Part shown: in pieces, positions 10,417 to 19,170 of the stretch
How the letters are laid out: each line of letters starts with the position of its first letter
Numbering within the stretch: the first letter of the stretch is position 1
From: Galerina marginata
Lineage: Eukaryota; Basidiomycota; Agaricomycetes; Agaricales; Galerinaceae
Assembly (NCBI GenBank): GCA_023014335.1
Contig: JAECYW010000018.1
Location: forward strand, 1,426,001 to 1,490,000
Length of the DNA stretch: 64,000 bases
Reading direction: 5' to 3'
Notes under the pieces: generated by a model
Databases searched by the model: none
What the model was told of the DNA's origin: nothing
What the model saw: the letters and a program-made list of their open reading frames with translations, nothing else
Translations under genes and position numbers: made by a program

Positions 10417-11871
10417 TCAAGGTCTCGCTGTCGAAGGGGGAGCCCACCCTAAGGTTTTCAAGACTTGTCTCAGCTCGAAAAGTCGGGGGTCCACATCCCA
10501 GTCTAAAGGCATAGGAAGTGGTGGGGAGGATGAACTGGAATAGGACGTGGTCGGTAACTGGGTGCGCGGAATGTTAGGATGATGATGTGACAAATAAAAG
10601 GGCAGTCGGCGCTGGCGATGATATTGAATGAAAGGCTGATTCGAGCGTCGGCGATCACGTCCTTTGCGATGTTGCAAACTCCGCCATGGATTCGCGCCAG
10701 ACCGTAAGTCGGAAAAGTCACGACTCGGAAATGAAGTGGGGAGTTCAGGTGCTGAAGGAGGTAAAGGTGGTGATGGTGAGAGAACTGGAATGTCTGAAGG
10801 TTCGTCGGACCAGATGAATGATGTGGGATCCATAGGTTCAGTGGTAGGTGAAAGTGATGAGGAAAGTTCGGGTAACATAGACGAAAGTGACGAGGAAGCA
10901 TCGGGTAATGTAGATGAAGGGAAAGTGGGTGAAAGTTCAGGGCAGTGGATAAAGCATGGTGAGAGATGGGATAACATATTCGAAGGAAGTTTAAAATTAG
11001 TAGAATGATAAAACGGGTCAAGAAATGAGGAAGCAGGCATTGTGAAATATTCATATGAAATTGGGGGATTTTCGAGGACTAGAAAGGGCGCAGAAGATGA
11101 AGAATGATTGGGATCAGGGGAAAACATAGTTATAGAATGGAATTTTGGCTGTTCGAGGAGACGCAGCGAGTCCGGATCGATCAATTCGGTTTGCACGCTA
11201 AAGTCGACATGGAGAGGGTAATCGGGTTCTGGTGATGGTTCAGTTTGCGCACCAAAGTCGATGGAGAAGGGTAGGATGGGTAAGGGTAGCTCCACTCGTG
11301 CAGATTCGCGGCGCTCGGATTCTTCTCGAATGCCCGCATCACGGCCGTCAATGAAACCGCGATTGAAATCTTCGTCGCTGATTTCCTTAGCGCGTTCCAC
11401 AAGGCCAAATAGCCTGTCAAGGTGTTCCTGCTCGTACTTCGCTTTCAGCCGAACAGTTGCCTGTTCAAGTCCGCGGGTAAACTCCTGCTTCAAGAGCTCG
11501 TCGAACTTTGAGGTGACAGTGAGCATATCCTTGTCATATTGAGCCTGAAGCGCTTGTGTTGCCGCGGAGCCGTGTTCGGAGCCGTGGAGGTAGGATTGGT
11601 GTAACATCAGCTCGAGCTCGCGTTGGGTGACACGAACCGCGTCAGCGGGGTAGGATGTGGATAGCGGGGTGTATGATATGGTGAATGTAGCTGGGGCAGG
11701 TGTCGGCCAAGAAGCCTGTAAAACGGTGGCAGCAGGGGGTAGGTTAGCTGTAGAATCAGCAGGCTGTGGTTCCCGCGACACAATTTCCGGGGAAATAGTT
11801 GGCGGAATAATGGCTGGTGGGGTAGGCTCCAGCTGGAGGAGCCTCGTTGCGAATAGGCGTGCACGTTGCAT
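10417..11871 (-). CDS. Unassigned 484-aa protein of the second LTR element (possibly gag-like)
   Basis: An uninterrupted ORF from ATG at 11871 to the stop at 10417, filling most of the internal region. Residues about 1-70 are Pro/Ala rich. About 85-190 are charged and probably coiled-coil (HGSEHGSAATQALQAQYDKD and following). A repeated IDF/VDF..QTE motif follows. A long Ser/Pro/Leu-rich, low-complexity part leads to a very basic stretch (RKGRDRRRSNQ). The C-terminal block DPRLFELRQVLKTLGWAPP looks like the conserved end of the protein, because its VLKxLG core is preserved in the relic at 54100-54170. No zinc knuckle, protease or polymerase motif is visible. Its position directly behind the primer-binding site suggests it takes the place of Gag. 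This is inference; I do not recognise the family. Confidence 0.7.
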   Translation of the reverse strand: MQRARLFATRLLQLEPTPPAIIPPTISPEIVSREPQPADSTANLPPAATVLQASWPTPAPATFTISYTPLSTSYPADAVRVTQRELELMLHQSYLHGSEHGSAATQALQAQYDKDMLTVTSKFDELLKQEFTRGLEQATVRLKAKYEQEHLDRLFGLVERAKEISDEDFNRGFIDGRDAGIREESERRESARVELPLPILPFSIDFGAQTEPSPEPDYPLHVDFSVQTELIDPDSLRLLEQPKFHSITMFSPDPNHSSSSAPFLVLENPPISYEYFTMPASSFLDPFYHSTNFKLPSNMLSHLSPCFIHCPELSPTFPSSTLPDASSSLSSMLPELSSSLSPTTEPMDPTSFIWSDEPSDIPVLSPSPPLPPSAPELPTSFPSRDFSDLRSGANPWRSLQHRKGRDRRRSNQPFIQYHRQRRLPFYLSHHHPNIPRTQLPTTSYSSSSSPPLPMPLDWDVDPRLFELRQVLKTLGWAPPSTARP

Positions 11872-12019
11872 GACAGCGACGGTGACAGAATGCGGGATAT
11901 GCGAAGGCAGTCGCGGTTCTCGGTTAGGCTCGGAAAATCTCGTGGTGCTCGGTAGGCAATCCAGGTGTTTCGGTGTCTGGTAAGGCTCGTAGTGGTGCTC
12001 CCTAAATGGTAAAGCTGTT

Positions 12020-12245
12020 TAGTTATGAGGGAAATCAGTTGTCGAAGGTGTCCGCTGGCAGTTTTGGTTCGAAAAGTGCTCAAAAAAGCGGAAAAGCACA
12101 GCAGTGAGTGCTGGATGGCTGAGGTCTGGTGGTTTGGTTCTCGTGGTTATCAGTTTGGAGTTAGAAAGCCGTTGTCGCAAAATGTCGCGTTGTTGGTGTG
12201 TCCGCTGGCAGGATGAGCTCGAAAAGTGCTCGAAAAAGCCAAAGG
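12020..12245. repeat. Imperfect direct repeats in the leader of the second LTR element
   Basis: The block 'gtgtccgctggcag' followed within 20 nt by 'tcgaaaagtgctc' and an A-rich run occurs at about 12047-12095 and again at 12198-12245, just inside the 5' LTR. This could be a packaging signal or a simple duplication. Confidence 0.7.
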
Positions 12246-12256
12246 CTTGGTACGAA

Positions 12257-12273
12257 TCACTCTGTTGTCACCA
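12257..12273 (-). promoter_or_regulatory. tRNA-type primer-binding site of the second LTR element
   Basis: Two bases inside the 5' LTR the sense strand reads TGGTGACAACAGAGTG. It starts with TGG, the complement of a tRNA CCA end. Which tRNA it matches cannot be decided here. It differs in kind from the primer site of the element at 602-4871. Confidence 0.7.
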
Positions 12274-12275
12274 AA

Positions 12276-12498
12276 TGGGATGGGCCTATCAGGCCTACCC
12301 TAGCAGTCCGAGTCTGGCGAAGCTCGGGAAACGCGCCGAGCAGTGCGCTATCGCGTCGCACGTAGTGGCAAGAGGCAACCAGGATGTGTTCGTCACAGGA
12401 CCGCGCGGCGTCTACATGCAGACAGGCTGTGCTACTGATGGGATCACTATCTAATCTAATCGAGGCTCGGGCAGCTCGGCCCAGAGCTCACTACTACA
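12276..12498 (-). repeat. 5' LTR of the second LTR element
   Basis: A 223-bp LTR, identical by eye to 10142-10364, followed by the duplicated target CCGG (12499-12502). Confidence 0.95.
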
Positions 12499-13149
12499 CC
12501 GGGTCATTCCTACTTTGTTTTTCGGCCTCTGGATTCATGATGGGCTTCGGCCTGAAGGGATTATCTGGTGCGTACGACTCTGCCGTCGTCGAATGTCTGA
12601 TAAACCAAACGCAGCGACTGCATACGACATTGTTGGGGGAAAATTCTGCTTGACTGAGAGGGTTCCGTCCCATTTTTTCGTCTTCTGGTTACCGATGCTG
12701 GCCTTTGAAGTTCTCTTATGCGTCTTGGCCATGGTCCGCGCCTACAAGTCGTACCATGAAAATGGCAGGATGATCTACGGACAGCGTCTCTTCGACATTC
12801 TCATTCGCGACTCGATGCTTTATTTCCTCGCATAAGTATATCCTATTGACCTACCATTGGTCTAGTTGGCTCATTGGTAATATAGAATCGGACTCACTTA
12901 CTTGACTTGCTTCGTTGTATGGATCTTAGAACCGGTAAATTTGTAAAACCTTATTTTTCGGTTGAGAGCTAATGTGTACTCTATAGAATATTCTTATCGA
13001 AGCGCCGATTGGGTTTTCTTTGGCGATTTCGTGTACGCTCAGTAGCCGCATGATTCTCAACCTCCGCAACGCCAACGAGCAAGAAAGCCATCAGGATGTC
13101 TTTATACCACTGAAGGTTGTTAAATAAGATAGCGTATCCTTACATCTGA

Positions 13150-13435
13150 TAGAGAGATGTTTGGTCGTTACTTACCAGCAATCCAAAAACATAATGGGAT
13201 CATCATAGATCCCATGTCCTCTGGAACACCTTTGAGGCTTTCCATGATGTCACCGTCTTTGCATCCTTCAAATAAAACTCAAACGCTGCTTGCACTCTTT
13301 CGCGGTTCGCTTTGGGAAGAAGGCCGACTTTAAAGAGCATACTTGCAACGCTGTAAAATAATCCTTGATATCAGATCCTCAATTGACAGTGATTTGGCGA
13401 TACACTGACGCTCGAGCGGTGTATGGGCCTCGGGA
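13150..13435 (-). pseudogene. Fragment of a DUF2235-type hydrolase gene
   Basis: The minus strand matches the exon-intron-exon part of the gene at 55031-57316 that covers the nucleophile region (there about 55917-56215). The serine stretch is still readable as SRGPYTARA, but the preceding GF has become AA. The intron sequence ('gtcagtgtatcg' onwards) and the exon encoding KVGLLPKA.RE follow. Similarity ends at about 13150, just beyond the stop of the DUF6533 copy, and at about 13435. The rest of the gene is missing. The two truncated genes lie tail to tail. Confidence 0.85.
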
Positions 13436-14290
13436 GGCAGCCCGATCAGCACATAGTCGGGCGGGTTCGGAGGTAAGTTGGCCAACTCTACCGTGAAACA
13501 CCCAAGGCCAACGGAAATTGGAGGCAAAGTTGGGCACAAGTTGGTCGAATATATGCCACGCGTAGCGTTGGCCCGCACAGACAGTTAATTAATGGGAGTT
13601 AATGGGGGGAAATACGTGAAGGCGTTCACGGCAGGTATTAAAGGCTGGCTAGCTGGGGCTATTTAATAGCGCGGTAGGTCTGCAATACAATCCTTGACGC
13701 TTGTTTAGTTGACGTCAAATGTGATGTTCCTTTGGACACATGTCAAGCTTAGGCTCATCTATTTCTGATTGCTAATAGCTTTGCCCAAGACGCTAATAGG
13801 AAATAGGAATGGGTTCATGACCCCTTTGTCAGAACCTCATACCATCGACTGAGTCATAATACGACACTGCTGAAGTTCGAGTCCACTATCTTCGCCTAGC
13901 TTGGTGGATAGACTGGGTGCAGAACTCCGAACACGTCTGTATTATAACATAAAGCAGTAAAGGGAATGACTGCCTAGTCTACTAGTGGCTCAACCAATTT
14001 AATTCCTATCTATTCAATTTTCCTTCTCAACAAATGAGGCATAAGTAGAATACCGTCGTTCACAAATACTAGAAAGCCGCCTTATGCGCACTGGAGAAAA
14101 ACCAGACTTCTGAATGGTGAAGAGGACTAGAAGTTCATGTTTTGAGAGTGAGAATGCTTGGCCATTCCAAGTGGCGAAGTTCGACAGCCTGAACTTTGTA
14201 AATGAGATGGTCCACCATTTTTCTTCATAAATAGGAGAGCGAGCAATCCTAACCTTGCACCTCTAATTCACTTCCCCTCAGTCAAACTAC
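13436..14290. other. Intergenic, promoter of the secreted-protein gene
   Basis: No gene is seen. A CATAAATAGG element at about 14225 lies some 65 bp before the ATG at 14291 and is a plausible TATA box. The remainder is AT-rich and unremarkable. Confidence 0.45.
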
Positions 14291-16169
14291 ATGATGCTCG
14301 TGTCCTTCGTTTTCTTCACCGGTTTCGTTGCGCAGATTACTTTCGGATTCTATGTCAATCCTATGGGCGGCCCAGGTTATAATCAAAATTGCTTCACTTG
14401 TCCCCAAATCTCTTCATTTCATCAGCCCGGTCTCGCACCTAAAGCGCCTGATTATGCAAAATGGTTTTCGAGCGGGCAGTCCTTTACCTGCGCATAAGCA
14501 GGCATGTCTCCTCCGATTCAAATTTGACTCACCACCTCACAGATACTGGGTGAATTCATATATGGACAGCCAATTCAAAATGGTAGAAGCACGGTGGATC
14601 GGTCGGTGCATATACGGGGTATGATTCTTTCGAATTTCCCTTTTTCCATAATCTAACGTCCTGCATACAGTTGAACGGTGACCTTCAAAAAGGTCAAAGT
14701 TCCGGAAATGGATCAAGCGGTGAATGTTGGAAGAAAGCACCCATTGATTCCGACTGCAATAAAGTGAAAATGCACAATGCAGATAAAGGAAAATACCTGA
14801 AGAAATGCGATCAACAGGGTTGCGGTTACGAGACAGCCGCTTGCCATACAGTGGCGTCCAAAAGTATTGCACACTACTGTACCTCCACAACTGCTTGGCC
14901 GATTTCCGTAATTTAAAAACAGTCTTGTAGCTTATGGACTAGTAATTCAATTGTAGATAAGTGCAAAATAAAAATTCTTACATTGCCTTCAGAGGACAGA
15001 GGATACTACCCACTCCAAAAATTGACTTTCCAGGGACAAGTCAGAAAAATCTGAAAATATTTGAGGATATAGTTCTAAATAATGTGAGCAACATATTCTT
15101 TGGACGTTAAAAATTGATAGGCGGGTTCTCGAGATAATGAGCCCCGAAGTAGGCCATTTTTGCTCAAAAAGCACCAAATTGAGCAAAAATGGCCTACTTC
15201 GGGGCTCATTATCTCGGGAACCCGCCTATCGATTTCTAACGTCCAAAAGATATGTTGCTCATATTATTTAGAACTATATCCTCAAATATTTTCAGATTTT
15301 TCTGACTTGTCCCTGGAAAGTCAATTTTTGGAGTGGGTAGTATCCTCTGTCCTCTGAAGGCAATGTAATATTTTTTATTTCGCACTCATCTACAAGTGAA
15401 CTACTGGCATGTAAGCTACAAGACTGTTTTTAAATCATGAAAATCGGCCAAGCGGTTGCGGAGATACAGTACTGTGCAATACTTTTGGACGCCACTGTAC
15501 ATGCCCGAAGCTTAGCACAGACTATGTGAAGATCGACACGCGCAACGATAAATTGGAGTGCCGGTGAGCAAGACCTTGAGACGACGCATCATGCATATAT
15601 CTCATGATAATAATGCCTTCAGATACTATACTGGAAATAAAGAGAGCGATGTTTGCAACTACAACGTACGTCACCAAAACGACTTGGTATTCCGCTTCTA
15701 ACGGGTTTTTTTTCTTGTGCAGGGCTCGACTGGGGCTCTCGCCAAGAAATCAGGACACTGCCATGCAAAAGCCGACCAGGATATTCCTTGCCTTGAGAAT
15801 GTCAAACGAAAGAAGAAAGCCCAAGAACACGATGCACGCAGCAAGAAAAATCAGGAAGATTTCAAAAAACATGAAGCAAAGGTGGAAGCGGACAAGAAGC
15901 AGTTTCTCAACGAGCATGGCCTTTTCGGTGTCGGGTGCATGGCTACTATGCAAGATTTGTTTTCGGACCAAGGCAAGCTGTCATGGGCTTTTGGTGCTAC
16001 GCCGTTCACAAAAGTGGAATACTCACAAGTCTGCAACATGACTCCGGAGGCGGTCCTTAAAAAATTGAAATCTCATCAATGGATGAATAAAGGGAACGGA
16101 TCAAGGGTCAAGGCGTATATTGAGGGTCTTGAATTAGCTATACAGAAGGAATCTGAGTCGAAGGCATGA
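14291..16169 (+). pseudogene. Secreted Cys-rich protein gene, interrupted by a MITE
   Basis: Modelled exons are 14291-14478, 14543-14618, 14671-14848 joined to 15500-15563 after excision of the MITE, 15623-15665 and 15723-16169. All phases agree. The first 20 or so residues (MMLVSFVFFTGFVAQITFGF) form a signal peptide. Then come a Cys-rich region with many CxC-spaced cysteines, a highly charged helical stretch (KRKKKAQEHDARSKKNQEDF) and a C-terminal domain with two further cysteines. The MITE lies inside a coding exon, between codons for CHT and CPK. Excising it with one TA restores the frame, so the gene was functional until recently. The MITE arms contain stops in all frames and no splice sites placed to remove it. 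The first donor (gtcctt) is weak. No family is recognised. Confidence 0.75.
14849..15497. mobile_element. Foldback Tc1/mariner-like MITE
   Basis: The ends are CAGTGGCGTCCAAAAGTATT and its inverse, flanked by duplicated TA (14847-14848 and 15498-15499). The two halves are near-perfect inverted arms of about 310 bp around a short spacer near 15175, so the whole 649 bp can fold into one hairpin. It encodes nothing: the two short ORFs (14989-15186 minus and 15160-15357 plus) are the same arm read twice. TIR and TSD are typical of Tc1/mariner derivatives. Confidence 0.95.
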
Positions 16170-16655
16170 ACTTGCAGTTCTACAAACGAAGTATTCTCTG
16201 TTCTCATAAGCGGTTCCGCCCTTTGTAGCACAGTTGTGGAAGGTCAGGAGATCCCTCGATTTCTTGGGATACGTCTGACAAGTATAGAAACTAAAGTAGA
16301 GTTAGAAAATACAGTGAGGTGTGAATTCAGCTTCGTATTTGGTCAAGCGTGAATTTTGTCAATGTTCAAGCAACATCTCCGCGCAGCGCGTTCTCCGAGG
16401 CGTCTGACTCTTCAAATGCCGGCAGTGAGAGGAACAAGAACAGGGTGTGTGTCCGACTGATCAAGCATTCATCTGGGGCGTGTCTTCCATTTTTTTCCAG
16501 TTGTTATATTGTAATACCGTAAAATTCTTTAGTCCAGAAAGCCTGGCACGTCAACAATTTCCAATCCACATCCCCCAAAACGAGAGCTGATTGAATACGT
16601 GAGGCGCAAATTCGTCACACTGTCTGACCCACCCAGGAATAATATTAATTGCGTA
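16170..16655. other. Intergenic between convergent genes
   Basis: Holds the 3' flanks of two convergent secreted-protein genes. A minor reading continues the minus-strand gene beyond a possible donor at about 16690. Nothing else is seen. Confidence 0.4.
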
Positions 16656-17222
16656 TTAGAATAGCTCCCCAACTTGAAAATAATTGCTTACCATAGGGCA
16701 TTCCCCAAAAATGCTGAAAAGAGAATTCGAACAAGTAACGTTGTCTGATTGTACCACATTGATTAGCGTAGGGTTTCCCGTAATACTCAGGTAGCCTGTG
16801 AAGTCCAATGAACAAAATGAGCCTTCTACTGTAACATCAATAGATCGTCGAAATGGAAGCCACAAACGAACAAGTTGCATTCGCCTGTGGGATAAAGAAA
16901 CAGCGGAAGAATTGATCACCGGCTGCAAACTAGAATGAGGCGAGGGGTTATTGTGAAAATGTATTTTCTTTTTCTGGGCAGATGCAGAACGTTTTACCGT
17001 AGTACCCGAGTCTTGAATACGACCGCAGAACGCTGCAATTGTGTTGGAACAATTAAGTACGCTTGTTCGTACTGGCGCGCCTGTATTTGTGCAGGCAATT
17101 TGACCCATGGCCCCCTGGACTGCAAAGAAGACCACAAGGATGATCTAATGAATTGTAGTCATAAGCTGGGTAATCAAGCCTTCCGGCGTGTAGTGACTTA
17201 CAACTGGGCTTGGGGTGGGCAT
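16656..17222 (-). CDS. Small secreted Cys-containing protein (exon model uncertain)
   Basis: The first exon starts at 17222 (MPTPSPV) and is joined through a good 57-nt intron (gtaagt..attag) to an exon starting at 17144. The result is a clear signal peptide ending ..VQGAMG before QIACTNTG. The next 45 residues have four cysteines. Downstream the frame stays open to 16656 without splicing, but a likely intron (donor at 17005) and an ECNLFVCGF segment after a cccacag acceptor suggest the true model is different. The last open part (EGSFCSLDFTGYLS..FGECPM) carries three more cysteines and ends at a possible donor. Size and cysteine pattern suggest a fungal effector-like or defence protein, but no family is recognised. 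Confidence 0.5.
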
Positions 17223-19170
17223 TTTGAATGAAGCGGTTCAAAAGAAATTCTGGAAGGAGGGTGTAATCGATTGCGGAGGTCTATGTAGTTTCAAAAGTAG
17301 TACTTCCGATACAGCTGGTGCTTTATTTCACATGCATTTTCCACATGCTCATATAGAACTGGTAGGAAGAACCAGCAGAGAAGCCTGCTAAAAATGTAAC
17401 CATCTTATCGTAACCTCAGAAACAAGACGGATGCGATGGGAATAGTTTTAGGCCAACTTTAAATAATTTTGTACGAACGTGTTCGAACCTGAACTGGACC
17501 AGAACCTACGGCGCAGTCCAAGGCTCAGCGTTCCACCTCACCCGAACCGAAGATCCAGTTCACGGTCCAGAGAAAATGGCACTGAACCGGACTGAACTCA
17601 ACTTCGGCATCACTACTCGTAGGAACAACAAATCCGGATATGCCATGTCTCTGAGAGAAATATGCCTTTCGGTATGGACACCTACTATGAAAACCCACAC
17701 TGTCAAGTTTTGCAAGCCTTCGCAAAGTACACCGCAGCTAGATGCGGGTGTTTGGTAATACTCATACGAACATTATATTTAGTATGCAAACCCGCATGAA
17801 TCCCGAGGGTAAGTGAGGTGTAATACCGTCCGGCATAACTGGTTCTGTACAGTACCCAATCCCTGAAAAGAAGTAGTGACCACAAAATGTATCCTCCCAA
17901 ATTTCATTCTCAGGTCAACGTCAATTCCTTTCTCAGCCACTGATTGTTAGAGTACGCGTACTCTCACCGTTGGTATTTACCTATGAAAATAAATTGTTAG
18001 TTCGTAATTAGTATTTAGCAATTCGATTTTACAGAATTGGTGAGAGTGAATAGATGTGAGAAAGGGTTCAAGCGTACTTAAGGCGTGTAAGAGGTTTCGG
18101 CGCTTAAGTTTGATGAGTAGATATCGATATTTGCTAGCGTTTAAGCTTTAGAAAATGTCGATTGCGATAACTAACTTCGTAGCGCGAAGCTTTACTCAAT
18201 TTAGTGATCAAGTTTGAATGTGACTTCAATGATATGTTGGGCAAGTAAAAAAGATGATTTTTAGTGAGTTTTTACATGAGTTTAAATACTGTAAACTAGG
18301 TCGGTCTTCGGGCAATTGAGAGGGCTCGAGGGCGAAGAGTCATTTGAGATGATCTCTTCGCTTAGCCGTTATTCCGATCTGTCTTCCAAATTTAGAAAGG
18401 TCGGCGATCTGGCGCTTGATCGAGGATCCCGAAGCCCGAACCCTTAATTTACTATATCGAGAGGAGACGATATTTGATGAGATTTCGGGCGAATTACATT
18501 TATCTAATCTATATAGCTTTCCGGCCCGTATTTCAGACATTCAGTAGAGAGAAAGGATTCGAAGAAAATTTATAGTACAAATGGGGACCATATATCATAA
18601 CACTGATACTGTAGCTCTTCTCTTGCCCTGTTTGCTATTTTTACCCTCACGATATATAGACACGCAGTTGAATAGTTTTTTACCCTGAAGGAGTGAATAC
18701 AGCCGTTGAAGAAGCCTTTCGTCGTCATAGATCCTGCCTTTAGGAGACGCGTCTGTAACGCGTTCGTGACAGCGTCGCATCACGTGTCTGTTCAACTGCC
18801 AAAGATTTCCCGAATCCCCGCAGATTTCACCGTCACTTCGACGAAAAAACCTCAAGAGGCTCAAACTCAAACTGCACTCATCCTCGAAAAGCCACAGACT
18901 ACTGGAAGCTGGTGCATAATTCAGGACTCGGTCTCACGAAGGTTTTTATCTCACTGTAATCCCTGTGTTATCGGACACTCACCTCGTCCTTGCAGTCCAT
19001 CTCCTCGACTTGCTCGTTAAGACACTTCTTTAGGCAGCATCAACCCGTAGAGCCGCCAAACGTTATGTTCTTGGCTAGAACCACCGCACCCGGTCTGGAG
19101 CCCTGAAACATGCCTAGGTTCGCTGAGCTGAGAGGTGAAGTTATGTGATGTTTTAGGCGAGCAACATCTG
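17223..19170. other. AT-rich gene-free stretch
   Basis: No ORF of convincing composition. The part 17940-18560 is AT-rich with many 'aagcg'/'cgctaag' motifs. No TIRs or LTRs were found at its borders. I see nothing that can be named. Confidence 0.4.

Larger units (their letters stand above)
10142..12498 (-). mobile_element. Pol-less LTR retrotransposon with one long ORF, inserted in a DUF6533 gene
   Basis: Identical 223-bp LTRs (10142-10364, 12276-12498) run from TGGGATGGG to CTACTACA. The 4-bp target CCGG is duplicated (10138-10141 and 12499-12502). The paralogue at about 62745-62790 is an empty site: without the element and one CCGG, copy 1 reads through in the same frame as copy 2. On the minus strand the order is 5' LTR, a tRNA-type primer-binding site, about 400 bp of leader with imperfect direct repeats, a 484-codon ORF and the 3' LTR. 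No protease, reverse transcriptase or integrase is present. Identical LTRs mean a very recent insertion. A decayed relative with the same LTR and ORF end is at 53845-54220. Confidence 0.93.
9240..13127 (+). pseudogene. DUF6533-type multi-pass membrane protein, copy 1, disrupted
   Basis: The first exon starts at 9240 (MNAVSV) and leads through several short introns to the DUF6533 signature: a DREV..TIW motif, then KSKWTFVKMLFLV and NRYYGLASA. Next come a WEGWTGLLGCMLAD segment and a QMRLYALYSKSK helix. The frame is broken inside the codons for LIAG by the LTR element at 10142-12498. After the element it resumes with a TM segment (12503-12550), two more helices and a tail ending at 13127. Besides the insertion, the donor of the last intron has changed from GT to AT at about 12833 ('ctcgcataag'), which makes an in-frame stop after YFLA. 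The intact relative is at 62119-63649. Such proteins are common, receptor-like and uncharacterised in agaricomycetes; their function is unknown. Confidence 0.88.

Noticed and set aside
10250..12653. Identical short ORFs at 10250 and 12384
   Set aside because: Both lie in the LTRs of the second element and are repeats of the same non-coding sequence.
14989..15357. Two near-identical 65-aa ORFs on opposite strands
   Set aside because: They are the two arms of the foldback MITE read on each strand, not genes.
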